This document shows, piece by piece, positions 6,678-12,644 of a DNA stretch of 12,644 nt. Source of the stretch: Acidimicrobiales bacterium. Its GTDB lineage: Bacteria > Actinomycetota > Acidimicrobiia > Acidimicrobiales > SZUA-35. Below the pieces are notes generated by a model that saw nothing but the letters and a program-made list of their open reading frames with translations, ran no database searches and was not told where the DNA came from. The DNA lies in the NCBI GenBank assembly GCA_013003325.1, contig JABDJU010000053.1, positions 1 to 12,644 of the forward strand, written 5' to 3'. Numbering within the stretch: position 1 is the first letter of the stretch; each line of letters opens with the position of its first letter. The position numbers were made by a program, and so were the translations under genes.

Positions 6678-6696
6678 ATCTTCATCGGCCCCGACG

Positions 6697-6724
6697 TTGG
6701 CAGGGCGTCTGAGGCGTCTACGAT
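6697..6724 (+). promoter_or_regulatory. Promoter of the SRP RNA
   Basis: TTGGCA at 6697-6702 and TACGAT at 6719-6724 are separated by 16 bases. The predicted start is near 6731, about 36 bases before the mature SRP RNA stem. Two small perfect hairpins (GAGCATTTGCTC, and AGGAGA-TG-TCTCCT) fill that leader, which is probably removed during processing. The promoter lies only 20 bases from the divergent tRNA-Ser gene, whose own promoter must overlap this region. Confidence 0.6.
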
Positions 6725-6766
6725 ACAGGTTCGAGCATTTGCTCGTCGCAGGAGATGTCTCCTGGG

Positions 6767-6886
6767 CCGAGAGGTGGTGGTCGGACCCTGTGCGACCGGA
6801 GCCCGTGAACCGAGTCAGGACCGGAAGGTAGCAGCTCTCAGCGGACACTCTGGTGCGCCGCAGATCGTCTGGCCACCACCTCTTGT
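6767..6886 (+). ncRNA. ffs: Signal recognition particle RNA (small bacterial type, 4.5S)
   Basis: The SRP RNA core, bound by the Ffh M domain, is unmistakable: GTCAGGACCGGAAGGTAGCA at 6814-6833, with the GGAA-type tetraloop region and the asymmetric internal loop, closed by GAG/CTC. Outer helices support it: 6768-6782 pairs with 6871-6885 over 15 bp with two G-U wobbles, and an inner CCGGAG/CTCTGG stem lies between. The length of about 120 bases and the single arm match the small type without an Alu domain. The RNA guides ribosomes making membrane proteins to FtsY. The ends are set from the terminal stem and may be off by a few bases. It converges on the flavin reductase gene, whose stop lies 12 bases further on, with no U-tract terminator visible. 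Confidence 0.93.
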
Positions 6887-6898
6887 CGTATGTCGGCG

Positions 6899-7507
6899 CT
6901 ATTGGGGACGTACGGCCACAAAGAGTTCGGTGGCGTGGCTGTACTGGTTGCCGACGTGGCGACCGATGGCGTGGAGAGCGGCCTGATCCACCCTGGTGCC
7001 GTCGAGCAGCGACTCATCGATGTGGAACTCGACCGCCTCACCGATCACGAGAGCGTTGCCCAAGTCGGGGTGGCCGATGTCGAGAATGTCGGTGACCACA
7101 CACTCGATGTTGGCTTTGCACTCCTCGACCATCGGGGGCCGGATCGATTTCGAGGCGACTGCAGTGACCCCGACTGCATCGAACTCGTTCACGCCCGCAT
7201 CAAAGGTCGCTGCGCTGGCGTTCATCTGTTCGACCACTTCGACCGTCACGATGTTCAGGCTGAATTCACCCACCTCACGCACGTTGTCGAGGGTGTCTTT
7301 GCGGGCACCCCTACCGGCGGAGAACACGAACATCGGCGGGTTGCCGCTGACCGCGTTGAAGAACGAGTACGGCGCCAGGTTTGGCACGCCGGCCCCGCTG
7401 AGCGTGCCGACCCACCCGATCGGGCGGGGCACGATCAGCCCGGTGGTCAGTTTGTACGGGTCGGATCCTGCTAGTTCGGCGACGGCGAAGTTCTTCTTCT
7501 GGGGCAC
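6899..7507 (-). CDS. Flavin reductase-like, FMN-binding split-barrel protein
   Basis: A 202-residue protein of the flavin reductase/flavoredoxin (DIM6/NTAB) family. Such proteins bind FMN and pass electrons from NAD(P)H or a partner to flavin. The N-terminal signature is clear: LIVPRPIGWVGTLSGAGVPN (24-43) followed by LAPYSFFNAVSGNPPMFVF, which forms the FMN phosphate site and barrel strands. A second family segment, KDTLDNVREVGEFSLNIV, follows. The start is a GTG at 7505-7507 with a poor ribosome-binding site; the next methionine is too far inside. It lies 25 bases after the ABC exporter on the same strand, so the two are probably co-transcribed. The physiological electron partner cannot be told from the sequence. 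Confidence 0.88.
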   Translation of the reverse strand: MPQKKNFAVAELAGSDPYKLTTGLIVPRPIGWVGTLSGAGVPNLAPYSFFNAVSGNPPMFVFSAGRGARKDTLDNVREVGEFSLNIVTVEVVEQMNASAATFDAGVNEFDAVGVTAVASKSIRPPMVEECKANIECVVTDILDIGHPDLGNALVIGEAVEFHIDESLLDGTRVDQAALHAIGRHVGNQYSHATELFVAVRPQ

Positions 7508-7532
7508 GTCGTCACGGTACCGGTTGGCCGAT

Positions 7533-9398
<1,866 letters not shown>

Positions 9399-9481
9399 GG
9401 TCGCTCCAGCCTATCGAGACGGGCTAGAACGTAATCATGTAATCAACCAATACTCACGGCCAGGAAGGGTGCGGACGCTGC

Positions 9482-9487
9482 TACGAT
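9482..9487 (+). promoter_or_regulatory. Candidate -10 box for tRNA-Ser(CGA)
   Basis: TACGAT at 9482-9487 ends seven bases before the tRNA acceptor stem, the expected place for a -10 element. It is the same hexamer as the -10 of the SRP RNA promoter. No good -35 is seen at the usual distance. Confidence 0.4.
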
Positions 9488-9494
9488 TTCGGGC

Positions 9495-9584
9495 GGAAGG
9501 TTGCCAGAGCGGACGAATGGGACGGCCTCGAAAGTCGTTGTGGCGCTTGCGTCACCATGGGTTCGAATCCCATACCTTCCGCCA
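9495..9584 (+). tRNA. tRNA-Ser (anticodon CGA)
   Basis: The acceptor GGAAGGT pairs with ACCTTCC, followed by discriminator G and an encoded CCA (9582-9584). The anticodon stem ACGGC/GTCGT, with one G-T pair, encloses CTCGAAA, giving anticodon CGA, which reads UCG. A long variable arm (GTGGCG/CGTCAC) marks it as class II serine, and the T arm ATGGG-TTCGAAT-CCCAT is perfect. It is divergent from the ABC exporter gene. A 98-residue open frame across it is spurious. Confidence 0.97.
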
Positions 9585-9735
9585 TCTGAACCAGAATCTG
9601 CTGGCGGCAAGTGATCCCTCGGCAGACAGCGAGATCTGAGAGCCGAGCCCTACCGGAGCGCTCTACGCAGGAGGTTCTCAAGTTCGGCCTCAGACAGCCG
9701 ATTGTCCATGCAGCATCATTCTTCGCGAAAGAGCA

Positions 9736-11874
9736 ATGGCAATCGAACCAAATCAGAAGATCCAGCGAGCGCTGGAAAATGTGTTGGAGTTCCCCGACAC
9801 CATCGACGTGCACTTCCAGCCGCTAGTCGGCTTCGATTCGAAGCGGATCATCGGTGCCGAGTCGCTGCTGCGCGTCAGCGTTGACGACGAACTCGTACCG
9901 CCCGGCGAGCTGGTCGAAGCGGCCATGGCCGCCGGCCACGAGCGCGATCTCGGGCGGGCCGTCCTGAACGAAGTGTGCCGTCGCAAGAGTGAATGGCCCG
10001 ACGGCTTACTCGCAACGGTCAACGTTGCGCCGAACGAGCTGAATGCTCCCAACTTCGCCAGCGATTCCAAAGCGATCATGGAACGGTGGGATGTCGATCC
10101 CACCGAGGTCGTGTTCGAAGTGACCGAGGACTGGGTGACACCAGACGACCAGCTCATCGAGAACATGCAGCAGGTGCTCAAGATCGGCAGCGAGATCGCG
10201 CTCGACGACTTCGGCACTGGGTACTCGTCGCTGTCGCACCTGCGCAGCTTGCCCCTGACGGCGGTGAAGCTCGATCGCACGTTCGTGGAGCGCGTTGACC
10301 AACCCGGGCCCGATGCTGAGATCGCCCGCAGCATCATCCACATGAGCCACGCCCTTGGACACCGCGTTGTCGCCGAAGGGGTTGAGACCGTCGAACAGTA
10401 TCGAGCCCTTGAGAGTTTCGGCTGTGACCGTTGGCAGGGCTATCTGTGCTCTCCTGCGGTCGACCCCGACAGCTTCGCCGGCCTTGTCGAGACCTACAAC
10501 ATCGCCACGCTTTCCTCCCGGTTGAGAATCAACGATGTTGCCGATGACGAGGGCGATGTCACCGAAGCATTGGACTCGTTCGTCTTTCGGCGGACCAGCT
10601 CGACGCGCTGGGCCCACGTTGGGGGTCGGAACCAGGGCGAAGGCTGGGCCGGGATCATCGAGGTCGATGAGGACGAGGCACCGATCCTCGATGATGCGCT
10701 CAATCAGGGTCTCGTTCGGGCCGACTGGCCCACCCCGCGTTGGCTGCTCGGTCCGTACCATCCGTGCAGCGCGGCGGTGGTGGCCCTCGATGGCGACACG
10801 GTTGTGCTCTTCGGTTCCACAGAGCCCGACATCCTTCCCGATCTCGATCACGAAGAGTGGCTCGGCCATGGATCGCGCCTGGCGGCTGACATCGGCTCTG
10901 TGTCACCGGCGAAGATGTTGGCCGACGAGCTCGAGCAGGCCGAAGCCCTGCAGGCGATGATGTCGGGATCGTCGATGACGATCGGCACGACGATGCGACA
11001 CGTGGCCGACACGGTCGCAACTGCGCTTTCGTGCGAGTTCGGTGTGGTGTATCTCGAAACCCTCGACGAGATCGTAACTACCACCGCGACTCCACGGGTC
11101 TTCGACCTGGAACTGATCAAGGCGGAGCTGAGGACCCTTCGCTCAGAGCTGGTTGCCCAGAAATGTGTGCAGGACAGCGAGGCTGAGGCCCTTCCGCTCA
11201 CGGTTGCAGGCCAGGACTTCGATGTGCGCTCGTGGCTGGCCATTCCGACCGCACCGGCCTTCGGCGGCATCATCGTCTGTGCCCATACGAGCCGCAATCC
11301 GCGCGGCTTCACCACCCTTTGCCAGCGGCTCGGGGGTCGACTGGCTGAGGCGGCCAACCTCATCCTCGAAACCGCTGCGGAGCGAGAGGCGTTGCACACC
11401 CAGGCGCTTCGTGCCAACGCCGAGGCGCGGCGCGACCCCTTGACCGGTTTGGCCAACAGGTTGGCGTGGGACGAGGCCCTCAACAGCTGCGGTGATCGAA
11501 ACGCCACCGCGGTGATCATCGATCTCGATGGGCTGAAGAACGCAAACGACCTCCTCGGCCATGCCGCCGGCGACCGTCTCCTGGTCGGCATGGCAAACGC
11601 GCTGGAGCGGGCGTCTCGCTCCTCCGACACGGTCGCTCGCATCGGCGGCGACGAGTTCGGGGTCCTTCTCTACGACGCCCCCAAGCGCGCCGGCAACGAG
11701 TTCGTGGAGCGAGCCCTGAGCGCAGCTCTCAGCGAGATCGAATTCTCCCACGGCGTCGCCCAGCGAGCCGAGGGGGAGACGGTTCGTGAGACCGTTCATC
11801 GAGCCGATACCGCGATGTACAAGAACAAGCGGTTCCGGCAGGTCTTGAAGACGGCATCATCACAGAGTCCGTGA
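9736..11874 (+). CDS. Dual c-di-GMP enzyme: EAL - GAF-like - GAF-like - GGDEF
   Basis: A 712-residue soluble protein with both c-di-GMP phosphodiesterase and diguanylate cyclase domains. The EAL domain (about 20-250) keeps the family's key residues: Glu42 in ESLLR (the EAL motif), Asn96 in NVAPNEL, the Glu of FEVTED, Asp157-Asp158 in DDFGTGYSSL, Lys178 in VKLD, Glu214 and Glu217 in AEGVETVEQ, and Gln234 in WQGYL. Two weakly defined GAF-like regions follow (about 280-395 and 410-550). The GGDEF domain (557-705) has DPLTGLANR, IDLDGLK, an intact GGDEF at 637-641 and an RSSD inhibitory site (628-631) exactly five residues before it. There is no membrane segment or signal peptide. The ribosome-binding site before the ATG at 9736 is weak. 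Both activities look possible; which dominates is unknown. Confidence 0.93.
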   Translation: MAIEPNQKIQRALENVLEFPDTIDVHFQPLVGFDSKRIIGAESLLRVSVDDELVPPGELVEAAMAAGHERDLGRAVLNEVCRRKSEWPDGLLATVNVAPNELNAPNFASDSKAIMERWDVDPTEVVFEVTEDWVTPDDQLIENMQQVLKIGSEIALDDFGTGYSSLSHLRSLPLTAVKLDRTFVERVDQPGPDAEIARSIIHMSHALGHRVVAEGVETVEQYRALESFGCDRWQGYLCSPAVDPDSFAGLVETYNIATLSSRLRINDVADDEGDVTEALDSFVFRRTSSTRWAHVGGRNQGEGWAGIIEVDEDEAPILDDALNQGLVRADWPTPRWLLGPYHPCSAAVVALDGDTVVLFGSTEPDILPDLDHEEWLGHGSRLAADIGSVSPAKMLADELEQAEALQAMMSGSSMTIGTTMRHVADTVATALSCEFGVVYLETLDEIVTTTATPRVFDLELIKAELRTLRSELVAQKCVQDSEAEALPLTVAGQDFDVRSWLAIPTAPAFGGIIVCAHTSRNPRGFTTLCQRLGGRLAEAANLILETAAEREALHTQALRANAEARRDPLTGLANRLAWDEALNSCGDRNATAVIIDLDGLKNANDLLGHAAGDRLLVGMANALERASRSSDTVARIGGDEFGVLLYDAPKRAGNEFVERALSAALSEIEFSHGVAQRAEGETVRETVHRADTAMYKNKRFRQVLKTASSQSP

Positions 11875-11881
11875 GGCCGAG

Positions 11882-12244
11882 CTACTTCTTCTTGGTGGTG
11901 GGCTTCGGCTCCAGACGAGAGACGTGGTCGTAGCTCCGGGCGAACCAGCCTTCCAACTCATCGGTGTTCAGAAGCAGATCGTGGGGCACGGTTGCGTAGC
12001 CCCGCATGGTCTTGCCGTACTGAATCGAAGGGCCCGAGTCGTAGAGATCCGTGAACTCGTGCCGGTCATCGTCTGAGAAACGCAGGGCGAGCGTGCCATC
12101 CCGGTCGAGGAAGCTGAACATGTGTCCGTTCACAGACGTGTATGGATTGGCCGCACCTTTTCGTTTCACTTCGGGGAAGCGGGCAACGAGCGCCTCATAT
12201 TGTTCCAGTGCGGCGGCTGGTCCGGTGTACTTCGCTTTGGCCAT
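11882..12244 (-). CDS. Small TfoX/YjbR-like protein of unknown function
   Basis: A 120-residue protein starting MAKAKYTGPAAALEQYEALV. The core NPYTSVNGHMFSFLDRDGTLALRFSDDDR, then YDSGPSIQYGKTMRGYATVP and a Trp-containing C-terminal helix (DELEGWFARSYDHVSRL), resembles the TfoX N-terminal/MmcQ-YjbR fold; that assignment is by pattern only. A basic tail (KPTTKKK) ends it. Neither candidate start has a strong ribosome-binding site. I prefer the ATG at 12242-12244, where the family-like sequence begins. A GTG at 12269-12271 would add nine residues and could be a leaderless start, as TAGGTT lies just upstream. Convergent with the EAL-GGDEF gene (7-base gap) and divergent from the alkylation repair gene. 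Confidence 0.75.
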   Translation of the reverse strand: MAKAKYTGPAAALEQYEALVARFPEVKRKGAANPYTSVNGHMFSFLDRDGTLALRFSDDDRHEFTDLYDSGPSIQYGKTMRGYATVPHDLLLNTDELEGWFARSYDHVSRLEPKPTTKKK

Positions 12245-12276
12245 ACGCAATGGTCGATGGAAACCTTGCACTGGTC

Positions 12277-12286
12277 AACCTACGGT
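12277..12286. promoter_or_regulatory. Overlapping divergent -10-like boxes
   Basis: TACGGT at 12281-12286 (+ strand) would start transcription at about 12293-12294, on the ATG of the alkylation repair gene. TAGGTT on the minus strand (12282 down to 12277) would start it near the GTG at 12271. Both fit the TANNNT pattern and suggest leaderless mRNAs, which are common in actinobacteria. No strong -35 boxes are visible. Confidence 0.3.
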
Positions 12287-12293
12287 GAACCGA

Positions 12294-12644
12294 ATGGTGG
12301 AGGCGAAGCAGGTGGTGGCAGCGGTGCGAGAAGCGCTCGAGGCGGTTGCGGTTTCTGCCGACGCAGAGCCCATGGCGGCCTACATGAAGAACCAGTTCCC
12401 GTTCCTTGGTGTGAAGACCCCCGCTCGGAGGGCGGCGGTGAAGCCGGTCATGGCCGAGGCGGGGCACTGGACCAACGACGAGCTGCTGGCCGTGGCCGAG
12501 GCGCTCATGGGCGAACCAGAACGAGAGTTCAGCTTCGTCGCCGCCGACCTGCTGCGGAAGTGGGTCAGGCAACTCAACTCCGATGATCTGCCCAGGGTGC
12601 GGGCTCTGATCGAAACCAACTCGTGGTGGGACACCGTCGACAGC
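12294..12644 (+). CDS. DNA alkylation repair protein, AlkD family (N-terminal part)
   Basis: The first 117 residues of an AlkD-like DNA glycosylase, cut by the window end. AlkD proteins are HEAT-like repeat enzymes that remove cationic N3- and N7-alkylated purines. The family pattern is clear: YMKNQFPFLGVKTPARRA near the N-terminus, a helical middle with EREFSFVAADLLRKW, and NSWWDTVD at the end, the segment that holds the conserved Trp and Asp contacting the lesion. The remaining HEAT-like helices lie outside the window. The start is the ATG at 12294, possibly leaderless; a GTG three codons upstream (12285) is the alternative. Divergent from the TfoX-like gene. Confidence 0.9.
   Translation, partial: MVEAKQVVAAVREALEAVAVSADAEPMAAYMKNQFPFLGVKTPARRAAVKPVMAEAGHWTNDELLAVAEALMGEPEREFSFVAADLLRKWVRQLNSDDLPRVRALIETNSWWDTVDS

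Noticed and set aside
6407..6685. 92-residue minus-strand open frame with GRIGTLGKRVWGNPPWVRIP
   Set aside because: It is a translation of tRNA-Ser(GGA) and its flank, a well-known false gene.
9585..9735. Promoter or small gene between tRNA-Ser(CGA) and the c-di-GMP enzyme
   Set aside because: Only a weak 6-bp stem with a long loop that includes the tRNA CCA was found, no good -35/-10 pair, and no convincing reading frame.
10006..10869. 287-residue minus-strand open frame
   Set aside because: It is antisense to the EAL region, which has all its catalytic motifs on the plus strand.

Overview
The window is GC-rich bacterial chromosome. GTG starts, GC-rich codon usage, a DnaX with a long Pro/Ala-rich tail, short intergenic gaps and hairpin terminators without U-tracts suggest a high-GC actinobacterium. 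My best guess is Acidimicrobiia (Ilumatobacter-like), inferred from the style of the proteins and not from a marker alignment.

Layout: (1) 1-1334, the last codons of an unidentified gene, a strong hairpin, then an acetyl-CoA acetyltransferase (thiolase). (2) 1335-4331, a leader with two hairpins and the replication/repair operon dnaX - ybaB/ebfC - recR on the + strand; the last two genes overlap by 4 bp. (3) 4350-6244 on the minus strand, tadA (tRNA adenosine deaminase, convergent with recR) and, upstream of it, a secreted collagen-like protein whose Gly-X-Y rod is interrupted by two Cys-flanked calcium-binding loops. (4) 6593-6886, tRNA-Ser(GGA) on the minus strand, then a divergently transcribed small-type SRP RNA (ffs) with its own promoter. 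(5) 6899-9398 on the minus strand, an ABC exporter followed by a flavin reductase-like protein. (6) 9495-9584, tRNA-Ser(CGA). (7) 9736-11874, a c-di-GMP enzyme in the order EAL - two GAF-like regions - GGDEF. (8) 11882-12644, a small TfoX/YjbR-like protein, divergent from the start of an AlkD-family DNA alkylation repair gene cut by the window end.

How the genes fit together: tRNA-Ser, tadA, ffs, dnaX, ybaB and recR form a well-known linked set (as near the Bacillus subtilis origin). All six are here within about 5.3 kb, but reshuffled in orientation and split by the collagen-like gene. The rest is housekeeping (thiolase, exporter, reductase, alkylation repair) plus one signalling enzyme. I see no mobile element, CRISPR array, toxin-antitoxin pair or multi-gene defence system. 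The most distinctive object is the collagen-like protein and its repeat architecture; I did not find a convincing new multi-gene system.
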